The translations under genes were made by a program, and so were the position numbers. From Asaia bogorensis_B (lineage in GTDB: Bacteria; Pseudomonadota; Alphaproteobacteria; Acetobacterales; Acetobacteraceae): a stretch of DNA of 64,000 nucleotides. Location: the NCBI RefSeq assembly GCF_900465315.1, contig NZ_UBIX01000004.1, one strand, 5' to 3'. The notes under the pieces were generated by a model, which did not search any database, had not been told where the DNA came from, and saw only the letters and a program-made list of their open reading frames with translations. This document shows positions 41,466 through 49,753 of this stretch, piece after piece. Numbering within the stretch: the stretch's first letter is position 1; every line of letters begins with the position of its first letter.

Positions 41466-41840
41466 ATGAGTCCTTACTTCATGAGTAATACCGCAAAAAG
41501 CGCTTCGGCGGCTGGTCCGATTGATGCACTCGTTGGCGCACGGATCAGGTTGCGGCGGACATTGCTTGGTATGTCCCAAGAAAAGCTTGGTGCTGCACTT
41601 GGATTGACGTTCCAGCAGGTGCAGAAATACGAGCGTGGGGCAACCGAAGCGCCTTCCTCGTTTATCAATGCTGACTCTGACACCGGCTTTACTGTCGCTG
41701 GTCCGGTGGCCGGTGGAGAGATTGGCCCACAGCTTGATGTGTTGTCTGTCGAGCTCCTTCAGGCTTTCCGGAATATCGCCGATGCAAGGGTAAGGCTCCA
41801 GCTGGTCAATCTGGTGAAAAGCATGGCGTCCTCGGATTGA
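41466..41840 (+). CDS. XRE-family helix-turn-helix regulator, apparently shortened
   Basis: The 124-residue protein begins with a normal Cro/CI-type HTH: ARIRLRRTLLGMSQEKLGAA, LTFQQVQKYERGA. The usual continuation, with helices four and five (of the kind NRVGASRLWDIA) and a short linker, is missing. YERGA runs directly into TEAPSSFINADSDTGF, the wording that normally follows the linker in this family. The C-terminal helix, LLQAFRNIADARVRLQLVNL, is intact. This gives a shorter protein than the roughly 140-residue relatives I know. It may be an in-frame deletion. The neighbouring lnt-XRE order is conserved in Alphaproteobacteria. Confidence 0.78.
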   Translation: MSPYFMSNTAKSASAAGPIDALVGARIRLRRTLLGMSQEKLGAALGLTFQQVQKYERGATEAPSSFINADSDTGFTVAGPVAGGEIGPQLDVLSVELLQAFRNIADARVRLQLVNLVKSMASSD

Positions 41841-41873
41841 TGCACAAACGCGCATTTTTCCCTCTGTCAGGGC

Positions 41874-42593
41874 TTATTCCCGGCGTAACACCTTGTCTGT
41901 CACGAACGACGCCAGTCTACCCGCCGTGAAATCCTTTTTGAGCCTGATTTCGTCATATTCATGCTCGACCCAGTGCATGAAGGGTATGCGCCCTTCAGCC
42001 TCGGCCTGATAGCGCAGGACAAATGCGTCGAGAATACCGGTACGAGCCCGGTTGAAATGCCCGAAACGCCAGTGCAACTGGCGCAGCGCCTGAGCGGCTG
42101 TCCCGCCTTCGAACAGGATGACCAATGCCGAGGCCAGGCCTGCGCGGTCGGCACCTGACTTGCAGTGCATGAGCATCGGGCGTTCGATCTGTGCATACAG
42201 TCCGGCAAAGCGCAGGATCCTGTCGCGATGCGGTGCGCCACGGCTTTCGAAAGCCATGTCGATATGATCGAGGCCCAGTGTTTGCGCGGCCTGCCGTGAG
42301 AGGGCATCTGAACCGCAGCGCCGATGCCCGCGGAGATTGACCAGCGTGCGCAGGCCCAGACGCTTCTTTAGCCGGGCGAGGCGTGCGGGGGTGGGGTGAT
42401 TGCAGCGATAGACCTTGCCTGGCACGACGGTAGCGAGATTGGTCCAGGGTAGACGGAAAATGGCATGATCGACGAAAAGACTGTCGATCCACGCCTTGCG
42501 TCGGCCTGTGGCAGTTGCCAGCGATCCATCAAACACGAAAACTCTCCCCCGATTTGCTGTGCGATGCCTGCCGCACCCGGCATCATCCGTCAA
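41874..42593 (-). CDS. Tyrosine/dual-specificity phosphatase family protein
   Basis: The 239-residue protein has the phosphatase P-loop HCKSGADRAG (Cys144, Arg150). Upstream is the PGKVYRCNHPTPARLARL segment often found in bacterial tyrosine-phosphatase-like proteins. No general acid Asp is obvious, although GAPHRD nearby could serve. Substrates might be phosphotyrosine proteins or phosphoinositide-like molecules. No signal peptide is evident. The gene converges with the XRE gene (33 bases between stops) and is divergent from a lipoprotein gene. Confidence 0.82.
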   Translation of the reverse strand: MTDDAGCGRHRTANRGRVFVFDGSLATATGRRKAWIDSLFVDHAIFRLPWTNLATVVPGKVYRCNHPTPARLARLKKRLGLRTLVNLRGHRRCGSDALSRQAAQTLGLDHIDMAFESRGAPHRDRILRFAGLYAQIERPMLMHCKSGADRAGLASALVILFEGGTAAQALRQLHWRFGHFNRARTGILDAFVLRYQAEAEGRIPFMHWVEHEYDEIRLKKDFTAGRLASFVTDKVLRRE

Positions 42594-42629
42594 TTGCCGC
42601 CAGTGAATGAGGTTGATACAAGATTCGTC

Positions 42630-42938
42630 ATGCGTTCAGCCTCGCTCCTCCTCTTTCTTATGGTTCTTGCCGGCTGTGCGGATAATACATTCGGCCCCCC
42701 GAAGCCGGATCTGGCCGTGAATGGTCCACCGGGACATCCGCCCGGTCAGCCACCCCATCGTGATCGCATGGCACGCGCCTATGCTTCGCTGCCGGTTGCC
42801 ATACCGGGCATGGACGGGGCGTCGGGTCCGCCGGCTCTACCGGGCCTCGCCACTGAGACCGTGACGACCAGTGAGGTCAAACCCCAATATGCCGTGCCCG
42901 ATGCCGAAGTCTCCTACGGCAAGAGAGGGAATCCATGA
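42630..42938 (+). CDS. Small predicted lipoprotein
   Basis: The 102-residue product begins MRSASLLLFLMVLAGCAD, with a lipobox LAGC and cleavage before the Cys. Asp at position +2 may signal retention in the inner membrane, following the E. coli rule. The rest is Pro/Gly-rich (NGPPGHPPGQPPHRDRMARA) with no fold I recognise. The start is set by the signal peptide, since no good Shine-Dalgarno is seen. The stop overlaps the methyltransferase start (ATGA). Confidence 0.75.
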   Translation: MRSASLLLFLMVLAGCADNTFGPPKPDLAVNGPPGHPPGQPPHRDRMARAYASLPVAIPGMDGASGPPALPGLATETVTTSEVKPQYAVPDAEVSYGKRGNP

Positions 42939-43681
42939 GCGAATTCGTCACCGGGCATTATGGCCCTCGCGCTAGTGATTATGTCAGCAGCAAGACCCAC
43001 GCAGTCGGGGAGGATCTGGAGCGTCTCGTTGCGCTGCTGCGTGAAGAGACCCCCGGTGTGGCCCTCGATCTCGGCTGTGGCGGTGGCCATGTGAGCTATG
43101 CCATGGCTCCGTTCTGCGGGCAGGTCGTGGCTTATGACCCGACATTGAGCATGGCTAATGCCGTCAGGAACGAGGCAGAGCGCCGTGGGCTGACCCGGAT
43201 TCGCCCTGTCGGGGGTTTTGCGGAATCCCTGCCCTTTGCAGAGGGCATTTTCGATGTGGTGGCCAGCCGCTTCAGTGCCCATCACTGGTTCGATCTGCAG
43301 GCGGGGCTCAATGAGGCGCGCCGTGTGCTGAGACGGGGCGGTCTGGGGATCTTTATCGACACGGTCGCCCCGGAGGCCCCTATGGCCGATTCCGTGCTGC
43401 AGGCGATCGAAACCCTGCGCGATCCCTCGCACATGCGCAATTATCGCGTCTCGGAGTGGAGGCGCAGTCTTGAGAGTGCTGGATTTGCGCTGGAAGACTA
43501 TCAGCCCTTGCGTCTGAAGCTCGACTTCACTTCATGGGTCGCGCGAACCCGGACGCCCGCCTTGCATCAGCAGGCCATCCTGTCGCTTCAGAGGGCGACG
43601 GATGCCGGAACCAGACAGCATTTTGCTGTCGAGGCTGACGGGAGCTTTACGCTCGATACGGCGCTTTTCACGGTACGTTAG
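42935..43681 (+). CDS. SAM-dependent methyltransferase (class I)
   Basis: The 248-residue protein has a Rossmann-type SAM site, ALDLGCGGGHVSYAMA (motif I), VVAYDPTLSMAN (acidic loop), and ESLPFAEGIFDVVASRFSAHH (motif IV), typical of the UbiE/Methyltransf_11 group. Substrate is unknown; small molecules or quinone-like compounds are possible. It is translationally coupled to the lipoprotein gene and converges with the Trm112-like gene. Confidence 0.85.
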   Translation: MSEFVTGHYGPRASDYVSSKTHAVGEDLERLVALLREETPGVALDLGCGGGHVSYAMAPFCGQVVAYDPTLSMANAVRNEAERRGLTRIRPVGGFAESLPFAEGIFDVVASRFSAHHWFDLQAGLNEARRVLRRGGLGIFIDTVAPEAPMADSVLQAIETLRDPSHMRNYRVSEWRRSLESAGFALEDYQPLRLKLDFTSWVARTRTPALHQQAILSLQRATDAGTRQHFAVEADGSFTLDTALFTVR

Positions 43682-43704
43682 AGCACGGCGCCGGTCATGG
43701 CGTT

Positions 43705-43884
43705 TCAGTCGGCCAGAGGGCGGGCTTCTTCCGGCAGCATCACCGGAATGCCGTCGCGCACAGGGTAAGCAAGGCGGGCCCCCTTGCTGACAAGCTCCTG
43801 AGCCTCGCGGTCATAGATGAGCGCTTCCTTCGTCACCGGGCAGACAAGCATGGAAAGAAGGCGGGGATCGAGATCCTGAGCCAT
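43705..43884 (-). CDS. Trm112-family (UPF0434) protein
   Basis: This small gene encodes 59 residues: LLSMLVCPVTKEALIYD, ELVSKGARLAYPVRDGIPVM and LPEEARPL are typical of Trm112/YcaR proteins. Only one of the usual Cys ligands (in VCPVTK) is kept, so zinc binding is doubtful. Eukaryotic Trm112 activates methyltransferases. The bacterial role is unknown. The adjoining convergent gene happens to be a methyltransferase, but on the other strand. It lies 110 bases after cnoX and may share its transcript. Confidence 0.82.
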   Translation of the reverse strand: MAQDLDPRLLSMLVCPVTKEALIYDREAQELVSKGARLAYPVRDGIPVMLPEEARPLAD

Positions 43885-43993
43885 AGGTGAATCCTTCTGA
43901 TGGATGGGAGAGGGGGTTGAATGGCCTCGACCCTGCCTTCGTCATTCCTCTCTTGAAGGGGAAGAAGGCAGGATGGCAGCCGCGATGTGTGGT

Positions 43994-44968
43994 TCAGGAA
44001 AAGAGCAGGGCTGACAGCTTGCGCCGCGCAGGCAAGGTTGCCGGATCGGTATTGCCCCAGGCTTCGAAGAAGCGCAGCAATTCGGCGCGCGCTGTGCCGT
44101 CATTCCACTCGCGGTCCTGTTTGATGATGGCAAGCAGGGTGTCAGCTGCCTCCGATTTATGGCCCGCACCATTCAGGGCACCAGCCAGACGAAAGCGCAA
44201 AGCGAGATCGTCGGGAGAAGCCGCACACTCCGCCCGGAGCCCGTCGAGCGCCGATGCCGCCTGATGGCTCTCCTTGTGCAGGGCCAGGGCAGCGCGTGCG
44301 CCTGTCACGGCCGGGTGTTCTGCCAGCTTGGGTGGTACCTGACTCAGGGCTTCGTCCGCGCCCTCATCATCACCCAGTACCGTCAGCGCCCGGATCATGC
44401 CGCCCCAGCCCTCGGGGTTTTCCGGCTCGATTTCGAGCAGCGAGGCAAACAGCCCGGCGGCTTCCTCTGCCTGACCTTCCTGCAGGGCAGCCGAAGCCGC
44501 GGCAAGGAGATCCGCGCTTGGCAGCGTGGCGCCCGTTGCCTTGACGATCTGCTCGATAAAGCGGCGCACTTCGCTCTCGGGCTGGGCACCCTGCAGGATG
44601 TCGACAATCTGGCCCTTATAAAAAGCGGCCACGAGCGGGATCGACTGGATAGGCAGACCGACCTGCGCAAGCTGGGCCGCAAGCGCGGCATTGGCTTCAA
44701 TATCGACCTTGACCAGCTTGACCCGACCGCCGGCCGCCGTCACGGCTCGCTCGAGCACGGGGGTCAGTTGCTTGCAGGGTCCGCACCAGGGTGCCCAGAA
44801 ATCCACAAGTACGGGAAGCTGCCGGCTGGCTTCGAGCACCTCAGGCATGAAGCTGCGCTGATCGGCATCTACGATAAGTGCACCTTGTGTGCCGGGAGCG
44901 CCGGGGGACGGGGTCAGACCTGCGTCGTTTCCGGGCTGGGGGCGATTCTGCCCAATGATATAGTCCAT
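43994..44968 (-). CDS. cnoX: Thioredoxin-domain and TPR co-chaperone (CnoX/YbbN type)
   Basis: The 324-residue protein has a thioredoxin fold with an intact WCGPC site (Cys62, Cys65) in LVDFWAPWCGPCKQLTP, unlike E. coli CnoX, which lacks the active Cys pair. An all-helical TPR-like C-terminal region follows (ALQEGQAEEAAGLFASLLEI, ALRFRLAGALNGAGHKSEAA). CnoX proteins guard clients for GroEL and DnaK under oxidative stress. ATG 44968 (MDYIIGQ) is the likely start, with GAGAGA upstream. A longer frame begins at 45013. Confidence 0.85.
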   Translation of the reverse strand: MDYIIGQNRPQPGNDAGLTPSPGAPGTQGALIVDADQRSFMPEVLEASRQLPVLVDFWAPWCGPCKQLTPVLERAVTAAGGRVKLVKVDIEANAALAAQLAQVGLPIQSIPLVAAFYKGQIVDILQGAQPESEVRRFIEQIVKATGATLPSADLLAAASAALQEGQAEEAAGLFASLLEIEPENPEGWGGMIRALTVLGDDEGADEALSQVPPKLAEHPAVTGARAALALHKESHQAASALDGLRAECAASPDDLALRFRLAGALNGAGHKSEAADTLLAIIKQDREWNDGTARAELLRFFEAWGNTDPATLPARRKLSALLFS

Positions 44969-45143
44969 GGAATCTCTCTGTCCCGATGATGCACGGCTTT
45001 TCGCTGGCATCACCTGTTGATCATCATGGCTACAAGATTGTTCTGAAGCGTGCAGGACGCAAGCCCGAGCCTGGGTGCGAGGCGTCGGGAGAGGCTCCCA
45101 AGAAAGAAAAGCGAAAAAAAAGCATATTTTTTAAAAAACCCTC

Positions 45144-45172
45144 TTGCGCGCTACGGCCTCAGGCAGTAATTA
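45144..45172 (+). promoter_or_regulatory. Promoter of tRNA-Gly(GCC)
   Basis: TTGCGC at 45144-45149 and TAATTA at 45167-45172, 17 bases apart, end 15 bases before the tRNA. An A/T-rich block (45114-45138) lies just upstream, similar to an UP element. Confidence 0.5.
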
Positions 45173-45187
45173 CCCGTCCAACGGAAC

Positions 45188-45262
45188 GCGGGCGTAGCTC
45201 AGGGGTAGAGCACAACCTTGCCAAGGTTGGGGTCGTGGGTTCGAATCCCATCGCCCGCTCCA
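45188..45262 (+). tRNA. tRNA-Gly(GCC)
   Basis: The 75-base gene folds into a cloverleaf: acceptor GCGGGCG/CGCCCGC, anticodon stem CAACC/GGTTG with loop TTGCCAA (anticodon GCC), T-arm TTCGAAT, and an encoded CCA end. It is flanked downstream by an inverted repeat that includes its last bases. Confidence 0.96.
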
Positions 45263-45287
45263 GATAATCTGCTGATTTATCTGGAGC
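45257..45287. repeat. Perfect 11-bp inverted repeat overlapping the tRNA-Gly 3' end
   Basis: GCTCCAGATAA at 45257-45267 and TTATCTGGAGC at 45277-45287 are perfect arms with a 9-base loop. The left arm contains the tRNA CCA end. No T-run follows, so it is not a standard terminator. It could be a processing structure or a remnant of an attachment site. Confidence 0.6.
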
Positions 45288-45497
45288 GGCGCTTCCGAAA
45301 TACCATCGAAAATTATGAGAACTTTTCAAAGAGCAGGAATTACTTTCCTGAATTCTTTGTGAGCTTCTGCGCTTAAATTCCTTGCATACCAACGAAGCTG
45401 ACTCTTCGATCAGTTAATTCTCGCGCTGGACAGGTTGCGTCACCCTCGGAAGGTTTTTAACCGTCTTGGGGTAACAAAAAAATAACGCGGCGAGATT

Positions 45498-46514
45498 TTG
45501 AGACATTTTCCCACGATCAAGAGCTTTTTCCGGTCAGTTCCAGCCATTGCGGGGCTGATGTCCGCTCTCTCACTTCCCTGCGGCATGGGCAACAGGGCCT
45601 GGGCTTCGGATGCTGAGCCACAGCCAAAGCGCGAGCAGTGGTACACAGGCTCTCTCATTTCGCCGTCCGGACCGCAATTCAAGGCGGGTGTGCTCGGGAT
45701 CGAACCCTACCTGACTTATAATCAGCCCGTTGACTATCTCGGGGCCAATGGTCGCACCATGTCATCCGGGCCAGGTCAGAGAACCATCAGCAATTCGACG
45801 ATGGTCAAGTACGGACTGACTGACAATGTCAGTATCCAGATCTTTCCGGCCATCTCTTATGGTTGGAAGCGTGGAGATGGCACGACCAGCAGTTTGAAAT
45901 TTGGCGATATGCCGGTCGACTTCCTTTGGCGCTTTCTGGACCCCAACCCCAAACGTTATATCCCATCGCTGAGCCTGTTCGTGGGCATGCTCATGCCGAC
46001 GGGTGATTATTCCGACCTTGGCCGCAGTCAGGATGGCGTGGGCAATGGTGCCTATGTTTTCCGCACGGCGCTGGTGGAACAGTCGACTTATGACCTGCCG
46101 CATGATCATACCCTGCGGCTTCGTATGTGGGGGACATTCCGCCGTGCCGTTACCTCGGCTCGTCTGGATAACGTGACCAGCTATGGCACCACCAAGGGTT
46201 TCGTTGGGCGTGGGCGACCTGGCATGAGTGGCCAGACTGGCTTCTCGCTCGAATATGGGTTCAACCAGCGCTGGGTGCTCGCGGTTGATATGGTGCGTGA
46301 CTGGGCCAATGGTGCGCGCATCTGGGGTTCTGACGCGATGGGGCGACGTGTCGATCACATCAACGGGTCATCTGGAGACTGGATGGTGGCGCCGGCGCTG
46401 GAATTCAGCTGGTCACCGCGCTTCGGCGTCATTGCGGGGGCGTCGGTTTTCTATGCGGGGCACAATACCACCATGGATGTTGCACCGCAGATTGCAGTTA
46501 ACATGATGTTCTGA
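45498..46514 (+). CDS. Outer-membrane beta-barrel protein of the putative transporter/MetA-pathway-like family
   Basis: The 338-residue protein has a signal peptide ending near RAWASDAE (about residue 37). Amphipathic beta strands follow, for example GVLGIEPYLTYNQP, NVSIQIFPAISYGWKR, LSLFVGMLMPTGDYSDLG and FGVIAGASVFYAG. It closes with PQIAVNMMF, a terminal Phe that suits BAM recognition. LMPTGDY is often seen in bacterial barrel proteins of the phenol-transporter-like group, but the exact family is a guess. The start is TTG 45498, supported only by the signal peptide. The gene seems to be alone. Confidence 0.72.
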   Translation: MRHFPTIKSFFRSVPAIAGLMSALSLPCGMGNRAWASDAEPQPKREQWYTGSLISPSGPQFKAGVLGIEPYLTYNQPVDYLGANGRTMSSGPGQRTISNSTMVKYGLTDNVSIQIFPAISYGWKRGDGTTSSLKFGDMPVDFLWRFLDPNPKRYIPSLSLFVGMLMPTGDYSDLGRSQDGVGNGAYVFRTALVEQSTYDLPHDHTLRLRMWGTFRRAVTSARLDNVTSYGTTKGFVGRGRPGMSGQTGFSLEYGFNQRWVLAVDMVRDWANGARIWGSDAMGRRVDHINGSSGDWMVAPALEFSWSPRFGVIAGASVFYAGHNTTMDVAPQIAVNMMF

Positions 46515-46630
46515 TTGCGAAATGGATAGTCGTATCGCCTCGATGGAGTTTTTGATAGCTGAACAGGGCTTGCCTTGGATGCGAGACCACGCCACAGCTT
46601 GGCGCTGATCCCGCTTCAAGGAACCCTTTC

Positions 46631-48079
46631 ATGGCGACAGACGGCCCGTCTCGCACTCTTCATCGCCAGCTCGGTCCATTCAGCCTGCTGATGATGGGGA
46701 TCGGTAGCGTGGTGGGCGCGGGTATCTATGTTCTGCCCGGTGTCGCCGCTTCGCAATATGCCGGTCCGGCTGTCTCCCTTTCCTTTGTTCTTGCGGCCAT
46801 CAGTTGTGGCTTTATCGGGCTCTGCTATGCCGAGCTCGCCTCAGCGCTCCCGCGTTCCATGGGCGGTGCTTACGGTTATGCACGAGCAGTGCTGGGCGTG
46901 GGGCCTGCCTGGTGGGTCGCCTGGATGCTGGTGCTGGAATATGCGCTGGCCGGATCGGCTGTTTCTGTCGGGTTGACGGGCTATCTCGCCAAATTCCTGT
47001 CGGGCTGCGGCATTACCCTGCCTGCTTCTCTGAGCGGTTCGACCGTCATCTGGCAGGATGGCGGCTTCCATCTCGTGGCGCAGATCAATGTGGTGGCGCT
47101 CTTTCTGGTGCTTGTTCTTGGCTTGGTCCTGTCACGCGGTATCCGTCAGGCAAGCAGGGCTAACGTCGCCTTTGTGCTTCTGAAGCTTGCTGTGCTGGTG
47201 GTTTTTGTCGGGGTGGGGTGTTCGCAGGTGAAGCCGGCTCTCTGGCATCCCTTCCTGCCGCCTTCAGAAGGCGGGTTCCACTTTGGCATCGCCGGGCTGT
47301 TGCGTGCGGTTGCTGTCGTGTCTTTTGCCTATCTTGGCTTCGATTCAATTTCGATTGCGGCTTCTGAAGCGCGACAACCGGGGCGGGATGTGCCGTTCGG
47401 GCTTATTGGCGCTCTGGCAATCAGTGCAGTGCTCTACGTCATGGTTTCACTGGTAATGACCGGGCTTGTGCCGTTTCGCCAGCTTGGCACCGCCAGCCCT
47501 GTTGCGCTGGCAGTGCAGGCGCTGGCCATGCCTGCTCTGGCGCTCGTGCTGCAATTTGGTTCTGTCATCGGTCTGGGCTCAGTGCTGTTTGTCAGCCTTT
47601 ATGGGCAGTCCCGCCTTTGCCACATCCTTTCCCATGATCGCCTTATCAGCCCGCGACTCAGTCTGGTCGATGCCAAAACAGGTGCGCCAGTACTCGCCAT
47701 TGCGCTGACTGCAGGTCTGACCGCGCTTACGGCTGCGCTCCTTCCCATTACCTTGCTGGCCGATCTCGTCAGTATCGGCACGATGATCGGCTTTCTTGTG
47801 ATTGCCTTCGCCGTTATGAAGCTTCGCGGTGATGAAAGCCTGCCTCAGGCACGGTTCCGGGTGCCGCTGGGCGGTATGCGTTTTGGTGGGCTCTGGATCG
47901 GAATCGTGCCGGTTCTGGCCATACTGGCCTGCCTGATCAATCTGGCGACAGTGCTGACCGACCTGACCGCGCAAACCCTGCGCGGCGAGTGGATCCCGCT
48001 AGGGTTTCTCGCGTTGTATTGCGTCGCGGGTTGGTTGCTTGGCCGCAGGCAAACCAAGCCTGGTCACGCATCAAACTGA
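46631..48079 (+). CDS. APC-family amino acid permease
   Basis: The 482-residue membrane protein has about 12 helices. The first, LLMMGIGSVVGAGIYVLPG, has the G(S/A)G-type unwound motif of the amino acid-polyamine-organocation family, and YAELASALPRSMGGAYGYAR lies in the conserved second part. FAYLGFDSISIAASEARQP and GTMIGFLVIAFAVMKLR are typical of the cationic amino acid transporter group (YfnA/CAT). Substrate is therefore probably a cationic or neutral amino acid. It stands alone, followed by a G12 run and tRNA-Thr on the other strand. Confidence 0.87.
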   Translation: MATDGPSRTLHRQLGPFSLLMMGIGSVVGAGIYVLPGVAASQYAGPAVSLSFVLAAISCGFIGLCYAELASALPRSMGGAYGYARAVLGVGPAWWVAWMLVLEYALAGSAVSVGLTGYLAKFLSGCGITLPASLSGSTVIWQDGGFHLVAQINVVALFLVLVLGLVLSRGIRQASRANVAFVLLKLAVLVVFVGVGCSQVKPALWHPFLPPSEGGFHFGIAGLLRAVAVVSFAYLGFDSISIAASEARQPGRDVPFGLIGALAISAVLYVMVSLVMTGLVPFRQLGTASPVALAVQALAMPALALVLQFGSVIGLGSVLFVSLYGQSRLCHILSHDRLISPRLSLVDAKTGAPVLAIALTAGLTALTAALLPITLLADLVSIGTMIGFLVIAFAVMKLRGDESLPQARFRVPLGGMRFGGLWIGIVPVLAILACLINLATVLTDLTAQTLRGEWIPLGFLALYCVAGWLLGRRQTKPGHASN

Positions 48080-48095
48080 TCGAGCGCAAAATGCA

Positions 48096-48107
48096 GGGGG
48101 GGGGGGG
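48096..48107. repeat. G12 homopolymer
   Basis: Twelve consecutive G lie between the permease stop (48079) and the 3' end of tRNA-Thr. It is outside any gene, and the exact length may be a sequencing artefact. Confidence 0.6.
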
Positions 48108-48110
48108 AGA

Positions 48111-48185
<75 letters not shown>

Positions 48186-48199
48186 GTCCTTGGCGCGGT

Positions 48200-48228
48200 G
48201 CTATAGCCGAGACCGGGGCCGACTGCAA
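48200..48228 (-). promoter_or_regulatory. Promoter of tRNA-Thr
   Basis: Read on the minus strand, TTGCAG and TATAGC are separated by exactly 17 bases, and the -10 box ends 14 bases before the tRNA. This is a good match to the vegetative sigma factor consensus. Confidence 0.6.
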
Positions 48229-48277
48229 CAGGGCAAACACCTATCTCTCAATGGAATCGTCCGCTACACTATGATTC

Positions 48278-49753
48278 ATGTCTGATCGCTTCCACAAGCG
48301 TCTCTGGCGCAACGCTGTCACCATGACTTCCGCCGTGCCTCCCACACCAACCCTCAAGGTCGTGGAGGGTCTGCGGGAGTGCCCCGATTGCGGCCTGTTC
48401 CAGACTGTACCCCGCCTGAGGCGGGGTCAGGTGGCCTATTGCACGCGCTGCGATGCCCAGTTGGCTCGCAGACGCCGAACACCGCCGATTGCGGCACCTA
48501 CCGCCTTCTGCCTGGCCTCGGCAGCGCTTTATATTGCGCTACTCATCACGCAGCTTCTCACCATCAACGTGCATGGGCGCGTCAATACAGTCACCATTCT
48601 CACCGGGCCGATCGAGCTTGGTCGGGAAGGATTTGGCGAGATCGGCCTGATTGTCGGCTTGACCACGCTCATCATGCCCGGTGTGGTTATTGCCCTTATG
48701 GGGGCGATTCTGGTGGGTGCCAGCCGTCGCACCATGCCTGACTGGGCGCCGCGTCTGATGTCCTGGTACGAAAGACTGCGCGAATGGTCGATGATCGAGG
48801 TCTATATTCTCGGTGTCTTCGTCGCCTATACCAAGCTGATCGATCTTGCGATTGTCGACCTCCAGGCCGGGGTCTTTCTGATTGCCGCGCTTATGATCAC
48901 CATGGCGGCCACAGATTCCACCCTCGATGTCGAGCGCATCTGGGACAACCGCGATATCCGCGAGGAGATGGCGGATGGTCAGGGGCGGATCCTGCCCGTC
49001 GAGCATCTGACGGCAACTGACGAATCGATGCCGCCCATTCAGCATATGCTGTCCTGTCACTCCTGCGGACTGGTCATGGCGTTCGATCATGAAGTGTCGC
49101 GAGAGGGTGATATGGGCGATTGCCCGCGATGCCATCAGATCCTGCGTCGTCGGAAGTCGAACAGCCTGACCAATGCCGCTGCCCTGCTTCTGGCCGGGAT
49201 CATCTGCTATATCCCTGCCAATATGCTGCCTGTGATGACCTACACAAAGATGGGTCAGCCCGACACAAGTACCATCATTCATGGTGTGATCGAACTGTGG
49301 CAGTCCAATCTGATCCCGCTTGCCCTGCTGGTGCTGTTCGCTTCCATCACCGTGCCGGTACTCAAGATCGTGTCATTGGCGCTGATGGTTTTCGGTACGT
49401 GGCGCAAGCAGAAACGCGGCTTGCGCCTGCTGACCAAGCTCTATCGTCTGATCGATATCATCGGGCGCTGGTCGATGATCGATGTTTTCATGATCTCAAT
49501 TCTTGTTGCGATCGTTCATTTTAATTTTCTCGCCAATGTTTTGGCTGATCCGGGTGTGGTTTTCTTCACCATCGTCGTCATCGTGACGATCTTTGCGGTG
49601 CATAGCTTCGACCCACGCAGCATGTGGGATGCCGCAGGGGAGAACGGCCCTGTGCCTGCCCCGGACGAAGCGAGACAAAATTCCGGTCAGGGAGGGATCT
49701 CCGAGGCCGGTTCTTCATTTCCTCCTCACGATATGGAGCCTGAGCGCGCGTGA
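48278..49753 (+). CDS. pqiA: Paraquat-inducible protein A-like membrane protein
   Basis: The 491-residue inner-membrane protein has two PqiA modules. Each begins with a zinc-ribbon-like four-Cys motif: CPDCGLFQ with CTRCDAQ, and CHSCGLVM with CPRCHQIL. Each continues into membrane helices (for example AAALLLAGIICYIPANMLPV). PqiA works with the MCE protein PqiB and the lipoprotein PqiC in a lipid-transport route between the two membranes. pqiB starts in the stop codon of this gene. ATG 48323 is a possible later start. SoxRS-type control cannot be seen here. Confidence 0.9.
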   Translation: MSDRFHKRLWRNAVTMTSAVPPTPTLKVVEGLRECPDCGLFQTVPRLRRGQVAYCTRCDAQLARRRRTPPIAAPTAFCLASAALYIALLITQLLTINVHGRVNTVTILTGPIELGREGFGEIGLIVGLTTLIMPGVVIALMGAILVGASRRTMPDWAPRLMSWYERLREWSMIEVYILGVFVAYTKLIDLAIVDLQAGVFLIAALMITMAATDSTLDVERIWDNRDIREEMADGQGRILPVEHLTATDESMPPIQHMLSCHSCGLVMAFDHEVSREGDMGDCPRCHQILRRRKSNSLTNAAALLLAGIICYIPANMLPVMTYTKMGQPDTSTIIHGVIELWQSNLIPLALLVLFASITVPVLKIVSLALMVFGTWRKQKRGLRLLTKLYRLIDIIGRWSMIDVFMISILVAIVHFNFLANVLADPGVVFFTIVVIVTIFAVHSFDPRSMWDAAGENGPVPAPDEARQNSGQGGISEAGSSFPPHDMEPERA

